From Solirubrobacterales bacterium (GTDB lineage Bacteria > Actinomycetota > Thermoleophilia > Solirubrobacterales > Solirubrobacteraceae), in assembly GCA_003244205.1 (NCBI GenBank), contig QHBW01000051.1:62957-126956 (forward strand): 64,000 nt of DNA. Reading direction: 5' to 3'. The notes beneath the pieces were generated by a model. That model made no database searches and was not told the DNA's origin. It saw only the letters and a list, made by a program, of their open reading frames with translations. This document shows, in pieces, positions 25,984 through 35,119 of the stretch. How positions within the stretch are numbered: the stretch's first letter is position 1; the number at the start of each line of letters is the position of its first letter. Position numbers and translations under genes: made by a program.

Positions 25984-28653
25984 CTAGAGGTCGCGCAGCT
26001 CCTCGATCGCCGGGCGGCGCAGCGCCCGGAGCGTGATGATGCCCGCTAGCAGGACCGTGGCGATGACCGCGCCGCCGACGCCGATCAGGTAGCCCCAGGG
26101 GATCGACAGGGCGTCTGGCGGAGGATCGAAGACCCCCGTCAGCACGTGGACCAGCGTGATCGAGAGCACCCCGGCCATCACCGCGCCCAGGACCAGACCG
26201 CCACCGGTGACGAAGGCAGACTCGCCCCAGACAAACCCTCCAAGCTGGCGCGAGCGGGCGCCGAGTGCGCTGGCGATGGCGAACGTGCGGCGGCGCTCCT
26301 GAAAGCCGAGGCCGAGGGCCAGGCCGGTCGCCGCCGCGGCGAGCACAAGTGCAAAGCCCAGCTCGATCCGCGTCAATCCCGAGAGCTCGACTGCGGTGAG
26401 GTTGGAGCCGACCACGACCCGCTGGTTGACGATGTCGGTGACGGCCGCGCTCGAGCCCACGACCGAGGAGATGCGCTTGGCCACCACTGCTGGGTTGGTG
26501 CCGTCGGTCTGTACGAGGAAGCTGCCCACCGCATCGGACCCGGTCTTCGCGGCGACGTAGCTCTGGTTGGCGACGAAGAACGAGTCCTTGGGAGCGGTGG
26601 GAAACTCCTTGGCCACTCCTTCGTAGTGGAAGGGGACCGTTGTGAGCTGCTTGGTCTGACCGTTCTGTAGGCGCAGGTTGAGCGTATCGCCGCGATGCAG
26701 CTGGTAGTCCTTGACGGTCTCGGCGCTGACCAGGATCGCGGAGGGGTCCTTGGCGATGATCTTCATCAGATCGGCTGCGGAGCCGCCCTGGAACCAGCCG
26801 TTCTGCAGCTTGCCGGCAGTGGTGATCGTCCCGGGCCTGACCCCGAAGAGGTCTTGGAGATCGGCGCCGATGTAGGCGTAGCGGTGCTGCAGGGGCTCGA
26901 CCGACCCCACTCCCCTGATCTGCTTGAGCTGGGCGATGCCCTGAGCGACGCCGACCGAGGCGCCGGGCGATTCGGTGACGGCCACGTCGGCGCCGTTGGA
27001 CAGCCGCGCGTCTGCCTCGGCCTGCGCCCGGTAAGTGGAGTTGAATACGGACGTGGATCCCGCGAAGGCGGCGGTGAGCGCGACGAGAGCCACCGCGCGG
27101 GAGAGCAGTCGGCGCTGGCGGCTCATCGTCGAGGCAACCGTGGGAGCGAGCTCGCCCGCCAGTGGGCGCAGCGCGCCGGTTAGCGGGATTCTGCCGCGGC
27201 TGAGTACGAGGTCGGCGAGGCGATACACGAGCAGGCCCGCGCCGATCCAACCGAGCACGGGGGCGAGCAGCGCGTACCAGTTGACCGACACCTGCGCCAC
27301 ACCCTCGGGCGCAAGCACGAGCTGGTAGCCGTTCTGTGACGCCTGCCAGTAGATGAACCCGGCAATGGCTAGGAAGATGAAATCCAGGCCGTAGCGAGCC
27401 CACAGCGGACCGCGAGCAGTGCGTCCGATCTGCCGGCGCTGGCCGGCCACGGTGAGCGAGCGGGCGTCGCGCAGCGCAGGGAGGGCGATCGACCCGGCGG
27501 CGATCAACAGGCCGACGATCGCGGCACCGAGCGCCCACAGGACGGCGGATACGGTCCCCGCACCGAAGGAGGCTGTGCCGAAGCTGCTTTTGCCGATCAG
27601 CAGTGCCGCCCCGAGTCCCGCGAGCACACCGATCACCCCGGCGAACACAGTCTCGGCCAGAGCGATCCGCACGAGCGTGCGAGTCGAGGCTCCCCGGGTG
27701 CGCAGGAGGGCCGAATCGCGCCTCCGCCGATCGGCACCGGCGGAGGCGATCAGCGCCGTGACGAGGCCGGCCAGAATCGCTCCGGGAACGCCCAGGAAGA
27801 GGAACAAGATCTGGGCGTACAGCGCGTCCTGGCGCGCGGTGTCGAGCGCCGTGCCGAGGTTGTCGCCCACCAGGCCGGTGCCTGTCAGGCGGCTCTCGAG
27901 GTTGCGCGCCCGCGAGACCACGTCGTCAAAGGCTGCGCTCGGGCTGTTGGCCAACGCGTGGGAGAGGCTCGCGTGGATCTGCGTCTTGATCAACTCGGGA
28001 CGCTTGGCCAGGATCGGAGCCTCGACCTGGTTGAAAGTCGACTGGGGCAGGAGCAGCACGTTGTCCGGCGGCGCCTGGGCCTGTGCGCCTGGAGGCGCCC
28101 CAACGTGTTGGAAGAGCGAGTCGGCATAGGGAAGGTCGACGACGCCGGCAACGGTGACATTGGTGGGCGTAGTTCCGGGCCGGGCTATGGTGACGGTGCT
28201 TCCCGGCACAACATGCAGGTTGGAGGCGGTCTGCTGGGCGACCAGAACCCCGCTGAGGCTCCCCGAGAGCAGGCGCAATTCGCCCGGGAATGCGGTGGCA
28301 TAGCCCGCAGGCAGCCCGAGCACCCGCGCGGCGCCGGTGGTCTGCGTCGAGCCCTGGGTCGTGGCCGTGAAACTGGGGGAGCCGGCGAACTGCACGGCAA
28401 GGGCGCGCGTGACCCCAGGGAAGGTACTGACCTTGGACAAGAGATCGGCGGGACTTGCGCCGGGCTGGGCCTCGACCTGCCAGTCGATCGACACGCGAGC
28501 GATCGCGCGGTGGGTCATCTTCGAGTTTGTCGACGAGAGGAACGTGCCGATCGAGGCGATCAGCGCGACTCCTACGGCGACGCCCAGCGCCGTCGCGAGG
28601 GGCCGCGTCGGGCGGTGCGTGACCAGGCCGCGAAGCCAGCTCAGCGCGACCAT
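25984..28653 (-). CDS. FtsX-like ABC transporter permease (double FtsX domain)
   Basis: 889 residues. The N-terminal helix (LGVAVGVALIASIGTFL) is followed by a MacB-like outer domain (about 40-270), three helices of a first FtsX domain (270-410), another pair of helices (about 440-500), a second outer domain (about 550-760) and the last three helices. Such permeases act as mechanotransducers that extract lipids, lipoproteins or peptides from the membrane and do not form a classical channel. The start overlaps the ATPase stop, and the genes run ATPase, ATPase, permease in one operon behind a lipoprotein gene. Confidence 0.88.
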   Translation of the reverse strand: MVALSWLRGLVTHRPTRPLATALGVAVGVALIASIGTFLSSTNSKMTHRAIARVSIDWQVEAQPGASPADLLSKVSTFPGVTRALAVQFAGSPSFTATTQGSTQTTGAARVLGLPAGYATAFPGELRLLSGSLSGVLVAQQTASNLHVVPGSTVTIARPGTTPTNVTVAGVVDLPYADSLFQHVGAPPGAQAQAPPDNVLLLPQSTFNQVEAPILAKRPELIKTQIHASLSHALANSPSAAFDDVVSRARNLESRLTGTGLVGDNLGTALDTARQDALYAQILFLFLGVPGAILAGLVTALIASAGADRRRRDSALLRTRGASTRTLVRIALAETVFAGVIGVLAGLGAALLIGKSSFGTASFGAGTVSAVLWALGAAIVGLLIAAGSIALPALRDARSLTVAGQRRQIGRTARGPLWARYGLDFIFLAIAGFIYWQASQNGYQLVLAPEGVAQVSVNWYALLAPVLGWIGAGLLVYRLADLVLSRGRIPLTGALRPLAGELAPTVASTMSRQRRLLSRAVALVALTAAFAGSTSVFNSTYRAQAEADARLSNGADVAVTESPGASVGVAQGIAQLKQIRGVGSVEPLQHRYAYIGADLQDLFGVRPGTITTAGKLQNGWFQGGSAADLMKIIAKDPSAILVSAETVKDYQLHRGDTLNLRLQNGQTKQLTTVPFHYEGVAKEFPTAPKDSFFVANQSYVAAKTGSDAVGSFLVQTDGTNPAVVAKRISSVVGSSAAVTDIVNQRVVVGSNLTAVELSGLTRIELGFALVLAAAATGLALGLGFQERRRTFAIASALGARSRQLGGFVWGESAFVTGGGLVLGAVMAGVLSITLVHVLTGVFDPPPDALSIPWGYLIGVGGAVIATVLLAGIITLRALRRPAIEELRDL

Positions 28654-29330
28654 TGCGCCTCCCTCGTGTCCGTCTGGATCTCCCCACTGTGCATCTCCCA
28701 GCGTTCGGGCAGACGCTCGGCGACGGTCATGTCGTGGGTGGAGATCAGCAGCGCCGAGCCGGCGTGCTCGCTCGCGCCGAGCAGGACTTCGACCACGGCG
28801 GCGCCGCTGGCGCGGTCAAGCTGACCGGTCGGCTCGTCGGCCAGGATCAGCGTGGGCTCTCCGGCCAGCGCTCGCGCTACGGCGACGCGCTGCGCCTGGC
28901 CACCGGAGATCTCCTCGGGGAGCTTGTCAGCGAGGACGTCGAGGTCGAGCGTGCGCAGGGCCGTGTGCGCCACCTCCCGGGCGTCCTTATCGGTCATGCC
29001 GCCGATGACCAGGGGCAGTGAGGTGTTCTCGAGTACGGTCAGCGGGGGAAGCAGGCTCGGTCCCTGAAAGATCACGGCAACGCGTCCTGGTCGCAGCTCG
29101 TCGCGCGTGCCGATCGCCGGCCAGCTCACGTCGCCGACCGTGGGATCGTCGAGGCCGGCCATCAGGTGAAGGAGCGTGGACTTGCCCGACCCGGAGGGGC
29201 CGACCAGCCCGATGCGCTGACCGGCAAAGACCTCGCAGTAGGTGGCCTGGAGCGCGACGGTGGCGGTTGGGCCCTTTCCATACGTACGGGCGGCGCCGCT
29301 ACAGCGCACCAGCGGCAGTCCTTCGCTCAT
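28641..29330 (-). CDS. ABC transporter ATPase (LolD/MacB type), second copy
   Basis: 229 residues. Walker A GPSGSGKST, signature ISGGQAQRVA, Walker B TLILADEPT, and the H loop ISTHD. It overlaps both its neighbours (ATGA at 29327-29330 with the first ATPase). Two separate ATPase genes in one FtsX operon suggest a heterodimeric motor. Confidence 0.92.
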   Translation of the reverse strand: MSEGLPLVRCSGAARTYGKGPTATVALQATYCEVFAGQRIGLVGPSGSGKSTLLHLMAGLDDPTVGDVSWPAIGTRDELRPGRVAVIFQGPSLLPPLTVLENTSLPLVIGGMTDKDAREVAHTALRTLDLDVLADKLPEEISGGQAQRVAVARALAGEPTLILADEPTGQLDRASGAAVVEVLLGASEHAGSALLISTHDMTVAERLPERWEMHSGEIQTDTREAQWSR

Positions 29331-29992
29331 ACCTCGACCCTCCCGTCCAACAGGTGTATCTCACGGTCCACAGCGGTGGCGACCTCGGGGTTGTGGGTAA
29401 CGATCAGCACGCCCGCTCCGGCCGCGGCGCGCTCGCGCAGCAGCGCGAGGACGTGGGAGGCGGTCACCGAGTCCAGCTCGCCGGTCGGCTCGTCGGCCAA
29501 GATCACCGGCGGGTCGTTGGCCAGAGCCACCGCAAGCCCGGCGCGGGCCAGTTCGCCACCGGAGAGCTGGGAGGGCCGGGCCGAGGCGCGATGCTCGATC
29601 CCGCAGCGCTCGAGCACCTGCTGGCGCCAGTCGGCACTCGAGGAGCCGTCGCTCATGCGCTGGGCCAGGGCGATGTTGTCGGCGACCGAGAGATGACCCA
29701 CGAGGTTGGCCTGCTGAAAGAGCATCCCGATGCGAGCACCGCGCATCCGCGCGCGCTCCTCCTCGGGACGGCGAGAGATCCGTGTGCCGTCCACGCTCAC
29801 GCTCCCGCCATCGGGCTCATCGAGGCCGGCCAGGCAGGCAAGCAGCGTTGATTTCCCCGAGCCTGAGGGACCGGTCACTGCGATCAGCTCACCGGGCTCG
29901 ACGACCAGGGATATGCCCTGAAGCGCGAGCGTCTCGTCGTCGCCGGCGTGAAAGAAGCGATACAGGTTGCGTGCCTCTATTACGCCGCTCAT
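29327..29992 (-). CDS. ABC transporter ATPase (LolD/MacB type), first copy
   Basis: 221 residues from the ATG at 29992, chosen because it overlaps the lipoprotein stop as ATGA; a start 36 bases earlier is possible. Walker A GPSGSGKST, signature LSGGELARAG, Walker B VILADEPTGEL and H loop VTHN. The signature is LSGGELARAG instead of the usual LSGGQQQRV. A partner for the second ATPase. Confidence 0.92.
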   Translation of the reverse strand: MSGVIEARNLYRFFHAGDDETLALQGISLVVEPGELIAVTGPSGSGKSTLLACLAGLDEPDGGSVSVDGTRISRRPEEERARMRGARIGMLFQQANLVGHLSVADNIALAQRMSDGSSSADWRQQVLERCGIEHRASARPSQLSGGELARAGLAVALANDPPVILADEPTGELDSVTASHVLALLRERAAAGAGVLIVTHNPEVATAVDREIHLLDGRVEV

Positions 29993-30657
29993 CGCGTGAA
30001 CACCAGTGAGTTGGTGATCCTCTTCCACGGATCGACGTTGTCCGAGCCGTTGGGTGCCGACAAAAGGAGGGTCACCACGCGGCCCTTGTGGAAGAAGTCG
30101 TAGCGCTCAAAGGCGAGCACACCGAACTTGCCCGTGACCGGGTCCGGCGGGGAGTAGCCGAGGTAGGCGGTGCGGATTGCCGCACCCGCCGCGCGCGTTA
30201 CGGAGCTGACGGACTGCAGCTTGTATCCCTTCAGAGATGAAGCGAGCTTGGGCAGCAGGTTCTGCTGCACAGATGCCACCGTGACCGGGCCGTGGGCCGG
30301 GGCGGCGCTGATCCGCACGGCGTTGAGCTTGTCGGTGAAGGAGACCACGCCGCCGGCGCTGGAGCGCGACCAACCCTCAGGCGTGCTCACCGTGTAGCCC
30401 GCGCCGGGCACCGCGTAAGGGACGTAGGCAATTGTGTCGGGGATGTCACCCGGCGGAAGGCTCTCGGGTGCGTTCGGGTTCACGCCATTGCCGCTCGCAG
30501 GCGTAGACGCGGTTCCCGAAGTGGCCGAGGCGCTGGAGGTGGAGCTCGATCCGGAGCTCGAGGAGGATCCGCAGGCTGCGAGGAGCACGGCTGCGATGGC
30601 GAACAGCGGAAGGATGGTCAGCTTGCGCACAGGGCCTCCAGGGAGTCTTGGTTTCAT
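29989..30657 (-). CDS. Lipoprotein, PsbP/LpqN-like domain
   Basis: 222 residues. A signal peptide ends with the lipobox LLAAC (Cys29), followed by a Ser/Gly linker (30-50) and a domain of about 140 residues of the kind seen in LpqN/LpqT lipoproteins (GYTVSTPEGW, VSFTDKLNAVRISA, KGRVVTLLLSAP). It is the first gene of the ABC operon and probably sits outside the membrane facing the permease's outer domains, for instance as a substrate receptor. That role is inferred. Confidence 0.75.
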   Translation of the reverse strand: MKPRLPGGPVRKLTILPLFAIAAVLLAACGSSSSSGSSSTSSASATSGTASTPASGNGVNPNAPESLPPGDIPDTIAYVPYAVPGAGYTVSTPEGWSRSSAGGVVSFTDKLNAVRISAAPAHGPVTVASVQQNLLPKLASSLKGYKLQSVSSVTRAAGAAIRTAYLGYSPPDPVTGKFGVLAFERYDFFHKGRVVTLLLSAPNGSDNVDPWKRITNSLVFTR

Positions 30658-30750
30658 CGGGGCCCACCGTATGGGGGCATGTTCACGCCCAGGTTCACGA
30701 AGGTCAGCGCCCGGTCAAAACGCATACCTTCGCCCGCTACCGTCCGGGTT
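30658..30750. promoter_or_regulatory. Divergent promoter region with direct repeat GTTCACG
   Basis: 93 bases between the ABC operon and the response regulator. GTTCACG occurs at 30681-30687 and again at 30693-30699, exactly 12 bases apart on the same face of the helix, as tandem half-sites for OmpR-type regulators often are. This makes autoregulation and control of the exporter by the adjacent two-component system plausible, not shown. Confidence 0.4.
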
Positions 30751-31425
30751 GTGGAAGAGCGCGGGATCCTGGTTGTCGAGGACGACGAGGCGATCGCCTC
30801 CGGGCTCGTGCGCGTTCTCGATGGCCATGGATACGCCGTGCGCCGGCTCTCCCAAGGCGCTGGCGCCGTGCGCGACGCCGACGCGAGCATCGGCCTCGTG
30901 ATACTCGACCTCGGACTTCCCGACGTCGACGGCTTGGAGGTGTGCCGTCGGCTACGGGCGGCGCGCTCGGACGTGGCCATCTTGATCCTCACCGCGCGCG
31001 ACAACGAGCTCGACGTTGTGGCTGGTTTGGACGCCGGCGCCGACGACTACCTGGTCAAGCCGTTTCGCCTCTCTGAGTTGCTCGCCCGGATCCGCTCTCA
31101 CCTGCGGCGGGCCGACGCGCGTACGCTCCGGGCCGAGGCGCCCATGCAGTCTGGTGAGCTGAGCCTGGACCGCTTGGCGCGGCGCGCATGGCTCGGATCC
31201 CAGGAGCTGGCGCTGCGCCCCAAGGAGTTCGACTTGCTGGCCTTGTTCGTGGAGAACGCGGGCATCGCCCTTACGCGCGAGCGGATCATGCAGCTGGTCT
31301 GGGACGGGTCGTGGAGCGGGCCGACCAAGACACTCGACACCCATGTCCTGGGCCTTCGCACCAAGATCGGAGCTGACGCGATCACGACGCTTCGCGGCAT
31401 CGGTTACCGCTTCGAGTTGCAATGA
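30751..31425 (+). CDS. OmpR/PhoB-family response regulator
   Basis: 224 residues from a GTG at 30751. Receiver domain with acidic pocket EDD (10-12), phospho-acceptor Asp53 (VILDLGLPD), switch Thr (LTARD) and Lys (YLVKPF); winged-helix output domain from about 125 (LRPKEFDLLALF, TLDTHVLGLR, RGIGYRFE). It overlaps the kinase start by four bases. It is divergent from the ABC exporter, its likely target. Confidence 0.94.
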   Translation: MEERGILVVEDDEAIASGLVRVLDGHGYAVRRLSQGAGAVRDADASIGLVILDLGLPDVDGLEVCRRLRAARSDVAILILTARDNELDVVAGLDAGADDYLVKPFRLSELLARIRSHLRRADARTLRAEAPMQSGELSLDRLARRAWLGSQELALRPKEFDLLALFVENAGIALTRERIMQLVWDGSWSGPTKTLDTHVLGLRTKIGADAITTLRGIGYRFELQ

Positions 31426-32735
31426 AGCGTCGGCTGGTACCAGCGATCGCGGGCGTGGCGGCATCTGCGGTAGTCCTGTTCGCGCTGCCGTTGGGCGTGG
31501 TCCTGCAGCGCAGCTACCGCGACGAGGAGCTGCTGCGCCTGCAGCGTGACACGGTGGCCGCGACGCGGGGCATCGATCTCACCGCGACGGGGGGTGATCC
31601 CGTCGAGCTCCCGCCCGCCCGCGATCAGCTGGCGATCTACAACAGCGCTGGCGTCCTGATCGCAGGCCGCGGGTCGAAGCGAGCCGACGATGCCGCCCGC
31701 GTCGCACTACGGACACGGCGACCGACGGGCGTCGTCGCGGGGGGCAGACTCGAAGTCGCGGTGCCGCTGCTCACCGGCGAGCGCGTCACGGGCGTGGTGC
31801 GGGCCGAGCGTGGTCAGGCAGGCGTAGACCGGCGAACGCACCGGGCGTGGCTCGCGCTGGCAGGACTTGCCGCTGGGGTGGTGGCGCTGGGCGTGATCGC
31901 GGCTTTGGCATTGGGGCGCCGCCTGTCCCGACCGCTGGAGAGCCTGGCCGGCGCGGCGCGCCGGGTGGGCGAGGGGGACTTCGCGGCGCGCGCGGCACCG
32001 ACTGGATTGTCTGAGATCGATGACGTTGGTGCCGCGCTCAACAGCAGCTCGCGACGCATCGACGAGCTCGTCAATCGCGAGCGCGCGTTCAGTGCCGATG
32101 CCTCGCACCAGCTGCGTACGCCGCTGGCTGCGCTGCGGTTGGAACTCGAGGGTCTCGCCCTCGAGCCCGAGCCACCGGCCGGACTAAGCGCTGCGCTCAC
32201 TCAGGTCGATCGGCTGCAGGGCACGATCGAGACGCTGCTCGCCGTCGCCCGTGGAACCCCGTCGGGGCAGCAGAGGACCGACCTGGCCACCGTCGTGCGC
32301 GAGCTTGAGACACGCTGGCACGGAGCGCTGGCCGCTGAAGGGCGTCCACTACGCGTGCGCGTGAAGGTCGAACCGGCTGTGGTGGCGATGTCGTCCGCGG
32401 TATTGGGCGAGATCGCCGAAGTACTGATGCAGAACGCCCACGTCCACGGCGCCGGCGCGGTCAGCGTGACCGTGCGCCAACTGGGCGATGCGCTGGCCCT
32501 GGAGGTCAGTGATCGGGGGTCCGGGTTCGGCGCGGACCACGAGGGCGCCTTTGCCCGCGGAGCCGGCGAGGGACACGGCATCGGTCTAGCCTTGGCGCGC
32601 TCGCTGGCCCACGCCGAGGGTGCGCGACTGCAGATCACGCGCGTTGGGCCCGAGCCCACTGTCGCGCTGCTGGTGCCACCAGCGCAGAACGGGGCGTCGC
32701 CCAGCTCCATGGACTCCGACGGGATTGATGCGTGA
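31422..32735 (+). CDS. Sensor histidine kinase
   Basis: 437 residues with two membrane helices (about 8-28 and 142-166) enclosing an outer sensor domain of about 110 residues, a HAMP linker (166-218), a HisKA dimerisation domain with phospho-acceptor His229 (SADASHQLRTPLAAL) and an ATPase domain with N box (LMQNAHVHG), DRGSGFG and GHGIGLALA. It is coupled to the response regulator and its stop overlaps the next gene. The ligand is unknown; pairing with the adjacent exporter would fit an envelope-stress or antimicrobial sensor. Confidence 0.93.
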   Translation: MKRRLVPAIAGVAASAVVLFALPLGVVLQRSYRDEELLRLQRDTVAATRGIDLTATGGDPVELPPARDQLAIYNSAGVLIAGRGSKRADDAARVALRTRRPTGVVAGGRLEVAVPLLTGERVTGVVRAERGQAGVDRRTHRAWLALAGLAAGVVALGVIAALALGRRLSRPLESLAGAARRVGEGDFAARAAPTGLSEIDDVGAALNSSSRRIDELVNRERAFSADASHQLRTPLAALRLELEGLALEPEPPAGLSAALTQVDRLQGTIETLLAVARGTPSGQQRTDLATVVRELETRWHGALAAEGRPLRVRVKVEPAVVAMSSAVLGEIAEVLMQNAHVHGAGAVSVTVRQLGDALALEVSDRGSGFGADHEGAFARGAGEGHGIGLALARSLAHAEGARLQITRVGPEPTVALLVPPAQNGASPSSMDSDGIDA

Positions 32736-33448
32736 CAGGCGACGACCCTCTCAGCGCACCAGCCGACGCGGTGCCGCCGCGTCGCGGCGGACCGCACACG
32801 CTCGGCGACTGCTGGCGCGCGTTCTGGCGCCGGCCCTCGCCGCCGTTTCTGCTCGCCGGGCTGGCGATCGCCGTCGCGCTTCGGTTCGCGCTCGGCCACT
32901 GGAGTTGGCGCGACGCGCTCGTCGCGACCGGAGTCGTCGTGGTGACTCCGTTTGTGGAGTGGGCCATCCACGTTTACCTGCTCCACTCACGGCCGGTGCG
33001 TTTGGGAGCAAGGCGCTTTGACCTGCCGACCACGTCCGAGCATCGCGCGCACCACCTCGACCCGGCCAAGCTCGATGGCGTCCTCATCCCGGTGTACGGC
33101 GTGCTGATCTTCCTTGCGATGATCGCCGCCACGACGTGGGTCCTGTCCTTTCCGATCCACGCGGTGATCGGTGGCGATCGCCTCTCCGGTGCGGCCTCTG
33201 GTCTTCTCATCAGCTGCGCGATCCTGTTCGCCTACGAGTGGGCGCACTTCCTCATCCACACCCCCTACCGGCCTCACCGGCGCTACTACCGCGCGCTCTG
33301 GCGCAACCATCGGCTGCACCACTACAAGAACGAGCACTACTGGTTCGGCGTGACCTCGACGCTCGGCGACCGCGTGATCGGGACTGCGCCCGATCAGAGC
33401 ACGGTGCAGCGCTCGCCTACGGCGCGCTCGCTGCAGCCGGGGGACTGA
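32732..33448 (+). CDS. Fatty acid hydroxylase / sterol desaturase-family membrane protein
   Basis: 238 residues with about four helices and the di-iron histidine motifs of the FA_hydroxylase family: HVYLLH (about 80), EHRAHHLD (about 104-108), HFLIH (about 172) and HRLHHY (about 193-197). It would hydroxylate or desaturate a lipid at the membrane. It overlaps the kinase gene by four bases, an unusual operon partner for a two-component system and a hint that the sensed signal or response involves membrane lipids. Confidence 0.8.
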   Translation: MTGDDPLSAPADAVPPRRGGPHTLGDCWRAFWRRPSPPFLLAGLAIAVALRFALGHWSWRDALVATGVVVVTPFVEWAIHVYLLHSRPVRLGARRFDLPTTSEHRAHHLDPAKLDGVLIPVYGVLIFLAMIAATTWVLSFPIHAVIGGDRLSGAASGLLISCAILFAYEWAHFLIHTPYRPHRRYYRALWRNHRLHHYKNEHYWFGVTSTLGDRVIGTAPDQSTVQRSPTARSLQPGD

Positions 33449-33455
33449 GAGCTGC

Positions 33456-34097
33456 TCAACGGTTGGGCTCGGCGCGCGTGACGAGCGGCGCCACATAGCG
33501 GCGCGCGAAGGCTCGCATCGCCAGCTCGTCCTCGAGTGCGATCGAGCTGTCAGGCGTAAGAATGAAGGAAAGCGTCAGCCGCACCACAAGCTCGGCGACT
33601 TGTTGGGCATCGAACGCGGGAATGTCGCCGAGGTCCTGCGCGTCGCGGATGCGCTCGGCGAGGAATGCGCTCGCCATTGCGAGCGCAACGCCCGCGCGCT
33701 GGGTGAGGTGGGGGAGCAGCAGCTCGGGCTCGGCTCGCAGCAAGCGCCCGAGCAGCAGGTGGTGACGCGCCGAGCGCAGCGTGACGACGAAGCCCTCGAT
33801 CATGCGCTCCTCGACGCTTCCCAGCACCATCACGGCGGTGTCGAGCTCGGCCAGGAAGCGCTCGAGCTCGCGCATGATCACGGCCTCGACGAGGCGGTCC
33901 TTGCGCGCGAAGCGGCGGTAGACCGTGATGCGGGAGACGCCGGCGCGGCGAGCCACGTCATCGATCGTCGAGCGCCGCAGCCCGAGCAGCTCGAATTGCT
34001 CGAGCGCTGCATCGAGAATGCGCGCGCTGGTCTGGTCGGCGCTGGGCGCTGTTGCTTCCGAGCCCGGCGAGCGCGCCGTCGTCGCTCCCGCCGTCAT
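33456..34097 (-). CDS. TetR-family regulator beside an MpaB-like oxygenase
   Basis: 213 residues from the ATG at 34097, overlapping the oxygenase stop (ATGA). The HTH (IDDVARRAGVSRITVYRRF, about 42-60) and following helix (ARKDRLVEAV) are typical. It is co-transcribed with the oxygenase, so it probably regulates its own operon, through the inverted repeat at 35010-35040 or another site. Confidence 0.9.
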   Translation of the reverse strand: MTAGATTARSPGSEATAPSADQTSARILDAALEQFELLGLRRSTIDDVARRAGVSRITVYRRFARKDRLVEAVIMRELERFLAELDTAVMVLGSVEERMIEGFVVTLRSARHHLLLGRLLRAEPELLLPHLTQRAGVALAMASAFLAERIRDAQDLGDIPAFDAQQVAELVVRLTLSFILTPDSSIALEDELAMRAFARRYVAPLVTRAEPNR

Positions 34098-34960
34098 GCG
34101 CGCGCGCCGGCGCGCATGCGCTGGCGCGCGGCGAACGCGGGCGGCACCAGTCGGACGCGAGCAGGCAGAAGCGGGAAGCTGCGGCGCACCAGCTCGCCGT
34201 AAAGCCCCAGCTCGCGCTCGTGTCTCGCTGTCCAAGCCAGCCCGAGACGTTCGCGGTAGGCCTTGGGTAGCAAGCCGATCGTCGCCAGGCGCGAGACCCG
34301 CGCGCCTGGGCGCATGCCGAGCCGCCAGAGGGCGTCGGGAACCGGCACCTTCGGGTGCCGCGGTGGGCTCGCGACGTGCGCGAGCACGTTGCGCACGACG
34401 TCGTTGTCCTCCAGCTCATCGCGGACGAAGTCGGCGAAGTAGCGCTGGAAGCTCGCCCAGTCTGGGGGCATGTCGCGCTCGCGCACCCCGTAGAGCTGAC
34501 CGACCTCGCACATTTCGGCGTAGACACGGTCTTTCTCGGCAGCGCGCAGCGGCTTGCAAAAGCGCTCGAGCATCACGACGATGCCGTCGACGAGCGTTGC
34601 GTGGACCCAATGGAAGGCCTTCGGCTCGAGCGCGTGGTAGCGGTTGCCGTGGTGATCGACGCCCTTGACGCGCTTGTGCAGGTCGCGCAGCCGCGTCGCC
34701 GTCTCCGGCGAGCGCGGTCCGTCGAAGAGAACGCCTGAGTAGAGGTCGATCGTCCGCTTCAGCCGCCCCCAGGGATCCCGCTCGTAGTCGGAGAACGTCG
34801 CGACCCCGGCCGCGACAGCGGGATGGGCGACCTGCAGCAGCAGCGAACGGCCGCCGACCAAGAGCAGCCGCCAGTCGCCCGTACGCTGCCAGATCAGCGA
34901 GTCGGGACCGAGCGTGTGGGGTGCGCGGGTGCTCCGTGGGGCAGCGACGTCGACGGTCAT
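34094..34960 (-). CDS. MpaB/latex-clearing-like oxygenase (DUF2236 family)
   Basis: 288 residues. Family hallmarks are the opening LGPDSLIWQ, GGRSLLLQVAHPAVAAGV, FSDYERDPWGRLKRT and AFHWVHATLVDG; the histidines in HPAVA and HWVHA are candidates for haem or iron ligation. Characterised relatives include the rubber oxygenase Lcp and the mycophenolate-pathway MpaB. This one is probably an oxygenase with an unknown hydrophobic substrate, sharing an operon with TetR. Confidence 0.85.
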   Translation of the reverse strand: MTVDVAAPRSTRAPHTLGPDSLIWQRTGDWRLLLVGGRSLLLQVAHPAVAAGVATFSDYERDPWGRLKRTIDLYSGVLFDGPRSPETATRLRDLHKRVKGVDHHGNRYHALEPKAFHWVHATLVDGIVVMLERFCKPLRAAEKDRVYAEMCEVGQLYGVRERDMPPDWASFQRYFADFVRDELEDNDVVRNVLAHVASPPRHPKVPVPDALWRLGMRPGARVSRLATIGLLPKAYRERLGLAWTARHERELGLYGELVRRSFPLLPARVRLVPPAFAARQRMRAGARA

Positions 34961-35009
34961 CGTGGGCCCCTGAGGACCGGCTGGATCACGAATAGGATCA
35001 CTCTGGGAA

Positions 35010-35040
35010 GATGATACAAAGCATCACCAATCGTATCATC
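35010..35040. promoter_or_regulatory. Candidate operator: perfect 8-bp inverted repeat
   Basis: GATGATAC (35010-35017) and GTATCATC (35033-35040) form a perfect inverted repeat with 15 bases between. It lies in the 159-base gap upstream of the oxygenase-TetR operon. A direct repeat GGATCAC (34983-34989 and 34995-35001) lies between it and the oxygenase start. On the minus strand TATCAT of the left arm could act as -10. Most simply it is the TetR protein's operator. Confidence 0.5.
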
Positions 35041-35119
35041 CTTTCAGAGCGGCTCGGCACGCGAGGTGAGCCGGTCAGGCGGGCGCGGCGGCCGTGGCGC
35101 GTTGCCTGGGCAGCCGCCG

